A DNA stretch of 64,000 nt from Chthonomonas sp. (GCA_016788425.1 JAEURQ010000002.1:248001-312000), one strand, 5' to 3'; positions 44,477 through 52,387 are shown, numbered from the stretch's first letter. A program made the numbers and translations. Notes: generated by a model not told the origin, from the sequence alone.

Positions 44477-45402
44477 AGCGGATAGTTTGGACCGCGATTT
44501 CGCTCTTAATGGCCGGTCTCTGTCCCGGCCAAACGGCCACGTTCCGCCACTTCTTTGCCTATGGAGATCAGCATCTCGTAGACCTTGCGAGAGAAAGCGG
44601 AGCTGATCGGGCGGCCGCGATCGGCAGAGAAATCCCGCAGAACGTGCAATTGCGAGTTCCCACTCACGGGGAAGAGTTTCGCTTGCAGATTCACTCGACG
44701 TATGTCGATGGCAGCCGCCCACACATGTGGACCTGGTTTCATGACTATCATCTTTCTTTCGATCAGTCTCACTGGGACAGCAGTTCGACGCGGGATCCGA
44801 ATGAGTTTCTTGATGACTCGTCCTTTCGCAAAGTGGAACCCGCGAGCTTCACTTTACAAACTCTCTCCGAGAATTTTGTAAATGGACAGATGCAAGGATC
44901 GTGGGACTCCCCTACTCAGATGATTGATCTTGATGAGAATGGAGAGCCAGACCAATCGCAATATCAAGCAAACCCCACCTTACTCTCGGGTTCCGCAAAT
45001 GGTACGGAACTCACATCACTTAGGAATGTAGGCTTGTATGGTTCGGTGTCTGGAAGAAGCCCGCTGTTTGGAATTGGCGGTTCACGATTGGCGCTAGGTG
45101 AGACCCGACATATCATTGATGTTAGATGGCGGTCAAATTTAGTAAACGGAGAGCAGTACGGTTCGATGGGATCAGAAACGGGACTAGCGATCCACGTCTT
45201 CCCAAGCAGAGATAGTGCTGACTGGACCTCGACAACTTTCTACCAGAGTGAATTCCATTACCCGGGCGACCCTGATTGGATCAACATCGGAGCGCGCTAC
45301 AACCTCATCGGAGCTGCGCTCGTGCCTGAGCCGACCTCAATCGCCGCGCTCGGCCTGGGGTTGCTCCTGTTGCGTCGGAAAGAATCGGGAGCGAGGACTT
45401 GA
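44473..45402 (+). CDS. PEP-CTERM-anchored secreted protein (first of tandem pair)
   Basis: The 309-residue protein has a signal peptide (MKRIVWTAISLLMAGLCPG), a roughly 250-residue extracellular domain that I do not recognise (starting TFRHFFAYGD), and a C-terminal PEP-CTERM sorting tag: VPEPTSIAALGLGLLLLRRK. Exosortases recognise such tags; no exosortase gene is visible here. The start ATG overlaps the stop of the preceding fragment. The next gene is a diverged copy with the same architecture. The coding sequence is clearly more AT-rich than the surrounding genome. Confidence 0.85.
   Translation: MKRIVWTAISLLMAGLCPGQTATFRHFFAYGDQHLVDLARESGADRAAAIGREIPQNVQLRVPTHGEEFRLQIHSTYVDGSRPHMWTWFHDYHLSFDQSHWDSSSTRDPNEFLDDSSFRKVEPASFTLQTLSENFVNGQMQGSWDSPTQMIDLDENGEPDQSQYQANPTLLSGSANGTELTSLRNVGLYGSVSGRSPLFGIGGSRLALGETRHIIDVRWRSNLVNGEQYGSMGSETGLAIHVFPSRDSADWTSTTFYQSEFHYPGDPDWINIGARYNLIGAALVPEPTSIAALGLGLLLLRRKESGART
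45274..45353 (+). repeat. 80-bp near-identical segment shared by the two PEP-CTERM genes (copy 1)
   Basis: Positions 45274-45353 and 46201-46280 differ at 3 of 80 positions by eye, far less than the rest of the two genes. The segment encodes WINIGARYNLIGAALVPEP and the start of the anchor. Confidence 0.85.
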
Positions 45403-46334
45403 ACAAAGCGATTTTATGTCTGACAGCTTCGTTGCTGACGCTTAATGGCCTTGCCCAAGTGCCGACTTTCCGGCACTATTTTGCCTACGGCGATGACCGC
45501 TTGGTGCAGCTTGCTCGGCAGAGCGGGGCTGACACTACAGCGGCAATCGGAAAAGAAATTCCGCAGGGCGTGCAGTTACGGGTACCAACCAACACCGACG
45601 AGTTTCGCGTGCAGTACCGAATGACATATGTCAGTGGTGCTTACGAGACAATCTTCAGTCGGTTCCATGCGACGAACTTTGTGTTTGATCGGGCTTGGAT
45701 TACAGACGGTTCGGTCTTGGACTTGTCAAGCGCCCTGGGAGCTGAGTCTTATCGTAAGCTCGCCCCAAGCCATGTGCAGGTTGACGGTGCGCCAAGCAAT
45801 TTTATCAATGGCCAGCCGCTTGGAGGTTGGATCAATCCAACGACCTTTTTTGACAATGACAGCGATGGAATGCCGGATACTTTTACCTACAAAGCCATCT
45901 CAGGAGGTTTTGCAGGTGCGTGGAACGGTTCCAGTGACTACATGTTACGCGACATTGGTCTGCATGGAGGTATTGGCGGTTACCGCGAAGGTTCTGGCAC
46001 GGGCGGTTCTCTATACAGCGTCGGCGAATCACGATACATTTGCGACGTGAGTTGGCGAGCAAATTTAGCCGTTGGAGAGCAGTACGGATTACTGGGATCA
46101 GAAACGGGCCTTGGCATTCATGTTCGACCTGGCCGTGTAAGTCCGACTTGGGGAGGAACTCACTTCTTTCAGAGCCTACAATATTACGGCAACGAACCAG
46201 ATTGGATCAACATCGGAGCGCGCTACAATCTCATCGGAGCCGCGCTCGTGCCTGAGCCGACCTCAATGGCCGCGCTCGGTGTCGCTTTGTTGCTGCTGAC
46301 CCGACGCCAACGGCAAAGCCGTCCTCGAAACTAG
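45399..46334 (+). CDS. PEP-CTERM-anchored secreted protein (second of tandem pair)
   Basis: A 311-residue paralogue of the preceding protein. The signal peptide (AILCLTASLLTLNGLAQ), the start of the mature domain (PTFRHYFAYGDDRLVQLAR), a shared central GSETGLGIHV and the tag VPEPTSMAALGVALLLL all align with the first copy, while the middle differs strongly. It begins with TTG overlapping the upstream TGA (TTGA), so the two are translationally coupled. The 80 nt encoding the pre-anchor region are nearly identical in both genes. Confidence 0.85.
   Translation: MNKAILCLTASLLTLNGLAQVPTFRHYFAYGDDRLVQLARQSGADTTAAIGKEIPQGVQLRVPTNTDEFRVQYRMTYVSGAYETIFSRFHATNFVFDRAWITDGSVLDLSSALGAESYRKLAPSHVQVDGAPSNFINGQPLGGWINPTTFFDNDSDGMPDTFTYKAISGGFAGAWNGSSDYMLRDIGLHGGIGGYREGSGTGGSLYSVGESRYICDVSWRANLAVGEQYGLLGSETGLGIHVRPGRVSPTWGGTHFFQSLQYYGNEPDWINIGARYNLIGAALVPEPTSMAALGVALLLLTRRQRQSRPRN
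46201..46280 (+). repeat. 80-bp near-identical segment shared by the two PEP-CTERM genes (copy 2)
   Basis: Second copy of the 80-bp segment (see 45274-45353): 77 of 80 bases match, in the same direction and at the same place relative to the gene end. Confidence 0.85.
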
Positions 46335-46405
46335 TCGCGCCAAAATGTGAAAAGGCCGCCCGCCGAAGCGAGCAGCCAATTCTGCGAGACAGTAGAGTCG
46401 ACCGG

Positions 46406-46678
46406 TTATTCCCCGAATCCGTGCCCGAAGGGCGGCTCGAACGGAATCAGACCCAATCGGGTCGCCATCCGCAGAGCTTGGACGCGGTTGTTTACCTGCA
46501 ACTTATCATAAATGTTGGCCAAATGGAAGTCGACTGTGCGCTTCGAAACGACTAACTGATCTGCTGCTTCTTTACTACTGTGGCCCTTCGCGATTAAGCT
46601 AAGAACCTTCACTTCCGTCGGCGTTAAACGAACGCCGCGCGGAGTCATATCCGATCTTGATGTACCTGGCATTGCCAT
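46406..46678 (-). CDS. Stand-alone LuxR/GerE-type DNA-binding protein
   Basis: The 90-residue protein is little more than a LuxR C-terminal helix-turn-helix: LTPTEVKVLSLIAKGHSSKE, then ADQLVVSKRTVDFHLANIYDKL. No receiver or ligand-binding domain precedes it, so it resembles GerE-type single-domain regulators. It is convergent with the tandem PEP-CTERM genes and is the only regulator in the AT-rich island, making those genes candidate targets. In-frame starts at residues 1, 3 and 11 are possible. The 259 nt upstream of its start, up to the next gene, hold no convincing ORF and probably carry its promoter. Confidence 0.82.
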   Translation of the reverse strand: MAMPGTSRSDMTPRGVRLTPTEVKVLSLIAKGHSSKEAADQLVVSKRTVDFHLANIYDKLQVNNRVQALRMATRLGLIPFEPPFGHGFGE

Positions 46679-46937
46679 GAACCCACCCCTTCTAGTTTTA
46701 TTTTTGTCTCGCCGCCACGGTAGTCATTCCATGGTAGTGGTCGGATTTAACATTGCTTGTCGAATTTTAATCGTTCGCCTCGTGCGTTCAATCGATTTTG
46801 AGAATCCCTTTCTCGTGCATGTGTTCCCATCCGTGAGGAACGCTCCAACTTTTGCGCCAAGAAGTGGCCATTCTTGCGGTGGCCAAGTTCAAAAACTAGA
46901 GTCTACCCGCAAGAATACTGGCAGAAAGTCCTAGGAC

Positions 46938-47693
46938 TCAATCTTTGACCCATGAACATTTCATGACGGACTTCAGCTCCCGGACGCTAGTTTTGCCGCT
47001 CGCCCGATCCTTGACGGTGGAGGTGGCGGTGGTTTTTAGCTCGTACCCGAGCATTGCCCCGGCCTTGACATCCATCCGTACCCAGCCCTTGCCCAGCGCG
47101 CGCGTGCTCACGTCGCTCACGGCATCGGCGGGGTTGGTCACCACTTCCAGCGCCTCGTTCTCCATCACCTGGAATAGTTGCGTTTGCTCCAGCAGAATCC
47201 GGTCGTCGCTTTCCTGCGCCAACGTCTCCTGCTTGCTCCCGCCCACCATTCGGTTAAACGTCCATTGCGGCGCGTCGAGTTCAGAAAACTCGATTGGGAG
47301 AAACACGAGCTCGGCCAGGCGGTTGACATCGAGACCGGGCAACCGGAATGGCGGCGCGGGCTTGGGTTGGGCGAGCGGCCGCGAAACTCCCAGCGGCGAG
47401 AATTCAACCAGCCCGCTGGGAAAGAACCCGGCAATTGTCTCGACGCTCAGTGGAATCTTGCCGCCGTTGAACTTGATCTCGGCGGCGGAAATTTTGGGTT
47501 GCGCTCGCGAGTCGCCGTTGGCGGCGGGCGCGAGGCCGGTGACTTCGACCGTGAGCGCGACTTCGGCCTTACCTTCCTGACCGCCGAGAATCGGAATGAA
47601 CCCTTCAAAGGTCGCCGAAAAGTCGTAGCGGCGCACCGTACCCGCCGCCAACTGGTAGCGCAGCGTGCCGGCCAAAACAAGCGCAGAAATCAC
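46938..47693 (-). CDS. Hypothetical protein divergent from the zinc-ribbon kinase
   Basis: The 251-residue product starts with a weakly hydrophobic segment (GTG start, VISALVLAGTLRYQLAAGT) and is otherwise soluble and beta-rich (RYDFSATFEGFIPILGGQ, EVALTVEVTGLAP). The order of features suggests an exported protein. No family is assigned. The start at 47693 leaves 29 nt to the divergent kinase start. The longer reading from 47738 would overlap it. The two genes may share a regulatory region. Confidence 0.6.
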   Translation of the reverse strand: MISALVLAGTLRYQLAAGTVRRYDFSATFEGFIPILGGQEGKAEVALTVEVTGLAPAANGDSRAQPKISAAEIKFNGGKIPLSVETIAGFFPSGLVEFSPLGVSRPLAQPKPAPPFRLPGLDVNRLAELVFLPIEFSELDAPQWTFNRMVGGSKQETLAQESDDRILLEQTQLFQVMENEALEVVTNPADAVSDVSTRALGKGWVRMDVKAGAMLGYELKTTATSTVKDRASGKTSVRELKSVMKCSWVKD

Positions 47694-47722
47694 ATCTCTA
47701 TTCTGCCGTAAACTAGGCGCAG

Positions 47723-49855
47723 ATGAGGCCCGCGCCACTCCCCGCCGACACGCTGCTTTTCGGGCGCTACCGCATTCAGGAGGTGCTCGGTCGGGGCGGG
47801 TTCGGCATCACGTATCTCGCCAAAGATGGCGGCACCAGCATCGTGCTCAAGGAACTCGCGCCGAGCGGTTGCGAGCGCCAGCCCGATGGCTCGCTGGTGA
47901 TGGGCGGCGATCAGCGCAACCTGGTGCGCGCCTTTGTGGAGGAAGCGCGGCTGCTGCGCAACTTTCGCCATCCGCGGGTGTTGCGTGTGCGCGAGGCATT
48001 CACCGCCAACGACACGGCCTATTGCGTCACCGAGTTTCGCGCCGGGGTTCATTCGCTGGAAGACCGTTTGCGCACTAACGGGCCGTTGCCGTCGGATGAG
48101 GTCGAAGCGATTCTGCGGCAACTCGCCGAACCGCTGGCCGCTCTGCACGAGGCTGGCTACCTGCACCGCGACCTGAAGCCGAGCAACGTGCTGATTGACG
48201 AGCACGGCGAAACCACCCTCATTGATTTTGGCTCGGCGCGCTCGTTTCAGGCGGACGTGACCGGCGGCCACACGGTGGTGTTTACGCCGGGCTACGCGCC
48301 GCTTGAGCAACTCACGGAGAACGCGCGCCGCGGCCCCGGCACCGACCTCTACGGGCTGTGCGCGCTCGGCTACGCGCTGCTCACTGGCAACGATTTGCCG
48401 ACGCCGATTGACCGATTGGCCAACGACACGCCATTGATGCTCCCGAACACTGACCTCGGCGATGCGCTGGCGGCGGGGCTGGAGATTCAGCTGGCCGCGC
48501 GACCCGCGACGGTAGGGCAGTGGCTCGCGATTTTGGATGGGCGCGCCGACCCGCAATCGGCGTGGGCGCGGCTGGAGCAGATGGACGCCGCGTGTTTGGC
48601 GGCGCGTCACATTCGGCCTTCGCGGCGCGAATGCCCGCAGTGCCACGCCCCGCTCAGCGAACCAAAACCGATCGCGGCTGGAGTCTGTCCGGTGTGCCAT
48701 TCCGGACGGCTCAGGAAGCTGGACTTCGACGAGAGCCGTTGCCCGCTTTGCCCGACCGGTCGCCTGCGCGATGTTGCGAATCGCGGGCCGCTGGTGCGGT
48801 GCCCCGCCTGCACGACGGGGCATTTGGCGGCGCCGCGCGGATTGCCGTGGCGAGCCAAGACCTACCACTGTGGCGCGTGCGAAGCCGAGTTTGTGGACGA
48901 GCGCGGGCAGGTGCGCCGGGCCGATGGCGAGGAGGCGAAGTCGTGGGACGAATGGCTGGCGGAATCGGGCCGGAGCGACCATATTCGGATGTGCGATCAT
49001 TGCTCCGCCGAGTTTGATCGCGACCACCTGGACCGATGGGCGCAGATGGTGCCGCCGCCGAATGTCGGCGCCTTCAGCTTGTTGCGCGCGGACGAGTGGG
49101 CGCGCGTGGCGGCAGGGGCCGCGCCCGATTCGGGCTCGCACCGCTGCGACGCTTGCGAGTCGGAGTATTGGATCAACGATAACATGGTGACGCTGCTGCA
49201 GGCAGGTCGCGACCCCTATGGTTTCGCCACCGAATATCGCGGGCAGGCGCTCGGAATCGAGGCGGTTCGGTATCGGGCGGTGGGGAAGACTTCTGGTCAA
49301 CGCGGGCTGGTTTGCCCGAGTTGCCACCTGGAACTAGATGGCGACGAACCCGCCTTCACCGTCGTGCGGGCAACTGAACCCGGACTCCAAGCGGCGGCGC
49401 AAACTCCCTTTGCGATGCTCGATCTGCACCGGTTGGCGCAGGGGTTGCCGAGCCAAGCCGAGGAGCAGGAATTTTTGGCCGAGTCGAGCGAGCTACTTGC
49501 CGAGGCGATCCGCAGCGGTGACGCCCCGCTCATCCCGAGGCATCCCGAGATTCTATGGCGCGGCCCCGCGACTTGGCAGAATTTCAGCGGCACGCTGACG
49601 ATCACCGCGGAGGAGATCACGCTCAATCGCGGCCTGAAAAAGCACCGCTGGAACCTCGACCGGTTTGCGCAGTGGTCGGCGAGCGAGGACACTCTACGGC
49701 TCACCAACGACGATGAAGAACTGGCGCTTGAGATCGAGCCGCTTGACGTACAGTACGCGCTCCCCGGCGGCACCTACGGGTGCGAACTCACCGCGCTGGA
49801 CCTTGTGGAGATTTTGGGAAGTTTCGTGGAACAAGACTCAAAACAAAGCGTATAA
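47723..49855 (+). CDS. Hanks-type Ser/Thr kinase fused to an eight-CxxC zinc-ribbon array and a PH-like C-terminal domain
   Basis: A 710-residue soluble protein. The kinase domain (about 12-265) has the glycine loop GRGGFG (23-28), Lys43 in VLKE, HRDLKPSN (148-155) and DFG (168-170), so it looks catalytically competent, although the APE motif is PGYAPLEQ. From 290 to 530 there are eight CxxC pairs: 294/297, 312/315, 330/333, 350/353, 373/376, 414/417, 465/468 and 521/524, spaced like four or more zinc ribbons. The last 110 residues (from about 600, FSGTLTITAEEITLNR) resemble a PH-like beta-sandwich. There is no transmembrane segment. The family is not known to me in this combination. The riboswitch promoter overlaps its stop codon. 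Confidence 0.87.
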   Translation: MRPAPLPADTLLFGRYRIQEVLGRGGFGITYLAKDGGTSIVLKELAPSGCERQPDGSLVMGGDQRNLVRAFVEEARLLRNFRHPRVLRVREAFTANDTAYCVTEFRAGVHSLEDRLRTNGPLPSDEVEAILRQLAEPLAALHEAGYLHRDLKPSNVLIDEHGETTLIDFGSARSFQADVTGGHTVVFTPGYAPLEQLTENARRGPGTDLYGLCALGYALLTGNDLPTPIDRLANDTPLMLPNTDLGDALAAGLEIQLAARPATVGQWLAILDGRADPQSAWARLEQMDAACLAARHIRPSRRECPQCHAPLSEPKPIAAGVCPVCHSGRLRKLDFDESRCPLCPTGRLRDVANRGPLVRCPACTTGHLAAPRGLPWRAKTYHCGACEAEFVDERGQVRRADGEEAKSWDEWLAESGRSDHIRMCDHCSAEFDRDHLDRWAQMVPPPNVGAFSLLRADEWARVAAGAAPDSGSHRCDACESEYWINDNMVTLLQAGRDPYGFATEYRGQALGIEAVRYRAVGKTSGQRGLVCPSCHLELDGDEPAFTVVRATEPGLQAAAQTPFAMLDLHRLAQGLPSQAEEQEFLAESSELLAEAIRSGDAPLIPRHPEILWRGPATWQNFSGTLTITAEEITLNRGLKKHRWNLDRFAQWSASEDTLRLTNDDEELALEIEPLDVQYALPGGTYGCELTALDLVEILGSFVEQDSKQSV

Positions 49856-49856
49856 T
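49851..49856 (+). promoter_or_regulatory. Candidate -10 element (TATAAT) for the riboswitch transcript
   Basis: A perfect TATAAT overlaps the kinase stop codon, about 13 nt upstream of the aptamer P1 stem. No convincing TTGACA-like -35 is seen at the usual distance (the 17-nt position reads GGAACA), so this is supported mainly by placement. Confidence 0.55.
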
Positions 49857-49867
49857 GATGTAATCCC

Positions 49868-49949
49868 AGAAGGGGAGTAGCGCCTCGCAAGAGGAGGAAG
49901 TGCCGTCAGAACGCCGAAAGGCCGGTAGCTTTCACAAGGCAAGACCTTC
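49868..49949 (+). ncRNA. yybP-ykoY (Mn2+) riboswitch aptamer
   Basis: The signature L1 sequence GGGGAGTAGC (49872-49881) opens the element. A P2-like hairpin follows (CCTC-GCAA-GAGG), then the L3 core GCCGTCAGAACGCC, and the hallmark 3' end GGCAAGACCTTC. P1 forms between GAAGG (49869-49873) and CCTTC (49945-49949). This pattern is diagnostic of the manganese-sensing yybP-ykoY class, whose known targets include TerC/Alx, MntP and P-type ATPases. Two genes downstream is a terC homologue. The 3' P1 strand is shared with the following terminator, so binding of Mn2+ should favour read-through. Confidence 0.88.
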
Positions 49950-49978
49950 ATTCCGATCATCGGAATGAAGGTCTTTTT
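49943..49978 (+). terminator. Riboswitch-controlled intrinsic terminator
   Basis: A perfect 14-bp stem (GACCTTCATTCCGA at 49943-49956 with its complement at 49960-49973) with a 3-nt loop is followed by five T residues. Its 5' arm contains CCTTC, the 3' strand of aptamer P1, so the two structures exclude each other: an ON switch. Confidence 0.9.
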
Positions 49979-50000
49979 CGTTTCTGGGACAAAGAAAAGG

Positions 50001-50849
50001 ATGAACAACTTCAAAGTCGGAATATTGCTCGCCGCGATCACCGCGCTGTTCCTCACCATCGGGCACTTGCTCGGCGGTCAGGCGGGAATGGTCATCGCGT
50101 TGGTGCTGGCCGTGGTCATGAACATGGGCACGTTCTGGTTCAGCGACAAATTGGTCATCAAAATGACCGGAGCTCAGCCCTTGACGCGCGACCAGATTCC
50201 CGAGCTGTTTGACATGACCGAGCGGCTCGCCCGCCGGGCCGAGATTCCGATGCCCAAGCTGTACTTGGTGCCCGACCCCTCGCCGAACGCCTTCGCCACC
50301 GGTCGCAACCCGCAAAACGGCGTCGTCGCCGTGAATCAGGGCTTGCTGAATCTGCTGGACGTGCGGGAAGTCGAAGGGGTTGTCGCCCACGAACTCGCCC
50401 ACATTAAGCATCGCGACACGCTGACAAGCGCAATTGTGGCGACCCTGGCCGGGGCCATTAGCTCCATCGCCAACATCGCCATGTTTGCTTCGCTGTTTGG
50501 CGGCGGTAGCGATGAGGATCGCCCCAACCCGCTGGTGCAACTGCTGCTGATTTTTGTCGCGCCGATGGCGGCGATGATGATTCAGTTTGCCGTATCGCGA
50601 GCACGCGAATACGAAGCAGACCGCACTGCCGCCGAGTTGGTTGGCGACTCGCGAGGACTGGCCTCGGCTCTGGCGCGATTGCAAAGTGGCGCTCAACAGG
50701 TGCCCGGCCACATGCCGCCCAGCGCGGCGCACATGTGCATTGTCAACCCGCTTGCCGGCGTGGGCGGTTTGGCCAATCTGTTTAGCACGCACCCGCCGAT
50801 GGACGAACGAATTCGCCGCCTTAACGAGTGGCGTCCGACCCAAAACTAG
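50001..50849 (+). CDS. htpX: HtpX-like membrane zinc metalloprotease
   Basis: A 282-residue M48 protease that degrades misfolded membrane proteins. The zinc site is HELAH (VVAHELAHIKHRD, about residue 126) with a downstream glutamate in AREYEADRTAAELVG. Membrane helices lie at about 6-45 and 145-195. ATG 50001 follows AAAGG closely; an in-frame ATG at 49965 would lie inside the terminator. It is the first gene behind the yybP-ykoY riboswitch. Its presence in a Mn-controlled unit is unusual and suggests protection of the membrane under manganese stress. Confidence 0.92.
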   Translation: MNNFKVGILLAAITALFLTIGHLLGGQAGMVIALVLAVVMNMGTFWFSDKLVIKMTGAQPLTRDQIPELFDMTERLARRAEIPMPKLYLVPDPSPNAFATGRNPQNGVVAVNQGLLNLLDVREVEGVVAHELAHIKHRDTLTSAIVATLAGAISSIANIAMFASLFGGGSDEDRPNPLVQLLLIFVAPMAAMMIQFAVSRAREYEADRTAAELVGDSRGLASALARLQSGAQQVPGHMPPSAAHMCIVNPLAGVGGLANLFSTHPPMDERIRRLNEWRPTQN

Positions 50850-50853
50850 GACC

Positions 50854-51171
50854 ATGAAACTCTGCCCCACCTGCTCCAATGTTGCTCTCACCCCGGTCCA
50901 ACGATCGGGAATTGAGCTTGACTACTGCTCCACCTGTCGCGGCGTTTGGCTCGACCGCGGCGAGTTGGAGAAGCTTCTCGCCGCCGAATCCGTCGGTGCG
51001 ATGCACGCGGCCGCGCCACCGATGCCCGGCTACGGCACACCGCCTCCGCCGCGCGAAGAGCGCCGCGATCGCGACGATTACGACGATCGGAAGCGATACG
51101 ATGACGACGACTACTACTCGAAGAAGAAGCGCAAGAAAGGGCTCTTCTCCGAAATCTTTGACTTCGACTGA
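50854..51171 (+). CDS. TFIIB-type zinc-ribbon protein
   Basis: A 105-residue protein with an N-terminal zf-TFIIB-like domain: CPTC, then YCSTCRGVWLDRGELEKL, the family signature. The C-terminal half is a low-complexity charged region (RDDYDDRKRYDDDDYYSKKK). Many genomes encode such proteins near membrane-protease or stress genes, function unknown. It starts 4 nt after htpX and ends 6 nt before terC, so it is expressed under the same riboswitch. The charged tail might bind metal or nucleic acid; this is speculation. Confidence 0.87.
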   Translation: MKLCPTCSNVALTPVQRSGIELDYCSTCRGVWLDRGELEKLLAAESVGAMHAAAPPMPGYGTPPPPREERRDRDDYDDRKRYDDDDYYSKKKRKKGLFSEIFDFD

Positions 51172-51177
51172 TCTACG

Positions 51178-52161
51178 ATGGAATTAGCTGGTATTTCAAT
51201 TTATGTGTGGGGAGCATTTATGCTCTTCGTGTTGGGCATGCTTGCCCTTGACCTTGGCGTCTTTCATAAAGAATCCCATGAAGTGGGCATGAAGGAAGCT
51301 CTGACTTGGAGCGGCGTTTGGATCAGTTTGGCCCTTGTGTTCAACGTCCTGATCTACTTCTTTTGGGATAAGATCGGCACGTCCAGCGGGTACACCGCCT
51401 CGCAAGCGTCAACTGCGTTCTTTACTGGGTACTTAATCGAGAAAGCGCTCAGTGTAGACAATATATTTGTCTTCATTCTGGTGTTCTCGTTCTTTAAGGT
51501 TCCGGCAAAGTATCAGCACCGGGTGCTGTTCTACGGGATTCTCGGGGCGCTGATCTTCCGCGCGATCTTTATCGCGGCCGGTGCTTCGCTTCTTGAGCGA
51601 TTCCACTGGATGGTGATCGTGTTCGGCGTGTTCCTGATCCTCACGGGCATTAAGATGCTGGTGCTGAAGGATAAGAAGTTGGACCCCGAGAAGAATCCGA
51701 TCATTCGCGGGTTCCGCAAGATCATGCCGGTGACGCCGGACTACGTGGGGCAAAACTTCTTCACGCGGATCCATGGCCGCTTGTGGGCGACGCCGCTGTT
51801 CATTGCGCTGCTGTTTGTCGAGTTGACCGACATCATCTTCGCGGTAGATTCGATCCCGGCGATCTTCGCGATTACTCGCGATCCGTTTATCGTGTTCACG
51901 TCGAACGTGTTTGCGATTCTTGGTCTCCGCGCACTGTTCTTCGCTCTCGCTGGATTGATGAATCTGTTCCACTATCTGAGTTACGGTCTCGCCGCGATTC
52001 TGGTGTTTGTGGGCGGCAAGATGATCTACAGCTTTTGGGACAAGTTTCCGGTTGGAATCTCCTTGGCGGTCATCGCCGGAATCCTGGTGCTTTCGGTGTG
52101 GGTTTCGCTCAAGTTCCCGCCGAAGAATCCCTCCCACGCTCTGCCTGAGCAGGCAAGCTAA
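51178..52161 (+). CDS. TerC/Alx-family membrane protein, probable Mn2+ exporter
   Basis: A 327-residue TerC-family protein with about nine transmembrane helices. The two acidic motifs of the family are present: EKALSVDNIFVF and ELTDIIFAVDSIPAI. E. coli Alx and B. subtilis YkoY/MeeF belong to this family and move Mn2+ out of the cytosol or to exported enzymes. Being downstream of a Mn-sensing riboswitch supports this role. It is the last gene of the three-gene operon and is followed by a hairpin with a T-run. Confidence 0.92.
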   Translation: MELAGISIYVWGAFMLFVLGMLALDLGVFHKESHEVGMKEALTWSGVWISLALVFNVLIYFFWDKIGTSSGYTASQASTAFFTGYLIEKALSVDNIFVFILVFSFFKVPAKYQHRVLFYGILGALIFRAIFIAAGASLLERFHWMVIVFGVFLILTGIKMLVLKDKKLDPEKNPIIRGFRKIMPVTPDYVGQNFFTRIHGRLWATPLFIALLFVELTDIIFAVDSIPAIFAITRDPFIVFTSNVFAILGLRALFFALAGLMNLFHYLSYGLAAILVFVGGKMIYSFWDKFPVGISLAVIAGILVLSVWVSLKFPPKNPSHALPEQAS

Positions 52162-52176
52162 GTCACGTACCTTTCC

Positions 52177-52203
52177 GCCTCGGCAACTGCCGGGGCACTT
52201 TTT
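52177..52203 (+). terminator. Terminator after terC
   Basis: GCCTCGGC (52177-52184) pairs with GCCGGGGC (52189-52196) with one T-G pair and an AACT loop, followed by ACTTTTT. The T-run overlaps the stop codon of the convergent broken gene at 52202-52204. Confidence 0.75.
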
Positions 52204-52387
52204 ATGCCCGTGATTCGAGGTCGCCGAGGAGTCGGACGAAGGGATAAACGCCGAGCATGCTATCGCCGATCGTCGTCCCGGGGAGGACTCGGCCCTGCTT
52301 AATCCAATCGCCGAGAGTCGCGGCGTCGGTCGGGCCGAACATTTGGCCGTCGGCTTCAAAAACTTTTTATCGTGGTTCGTTTGCCAT
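52202..52387 (-). pseudogene. GYF_2/DUF4339-type small protein interrupted by an in-frame TAA
   Basis: Reading from ATG 52387 gives MANEPR, then TAA at 52367-52369, then KVFEADGQMFGPTDAATLGD and WIKQGRVLPGTTIGDSM to a second stop at 52202-52204. The post-stop sequence has the GYF_2/DUF4339 pattern (DGQMFGP...L..WI..GRV). That the frame stays open and family-like on both sides indicates a nonsense change, plausibly from a tyrosine codon. The ATG overlaps the stop of the upstream gene (TAATG). Total 61 codons including the TAA. A sequencing error or unusual read-through are alternatives. Confidence 0.68.

Noticed and set aside
46677-46934. A possible 85-aa gene upstream of the LuxR regulator
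   Set aside because: No ribosome-binding site, no domain, irregular composition; more likely the regulator's promoter region.
47690-49327. A 545-codon minus-strand frame across the kinase gene
   Set aside because: Antisense to the kinase domain and zinc ribbons; Arg/Pro/His-rich composition and no recognisable motif.
51433-52359. A 308-codon minus-strand frame over terC and into the broken GYF_2 gene
   Set aside because: The part over terC is antisense to conserved TerC motifs. The GYF_2-like sequence lies in a different frame and is annotated separately.
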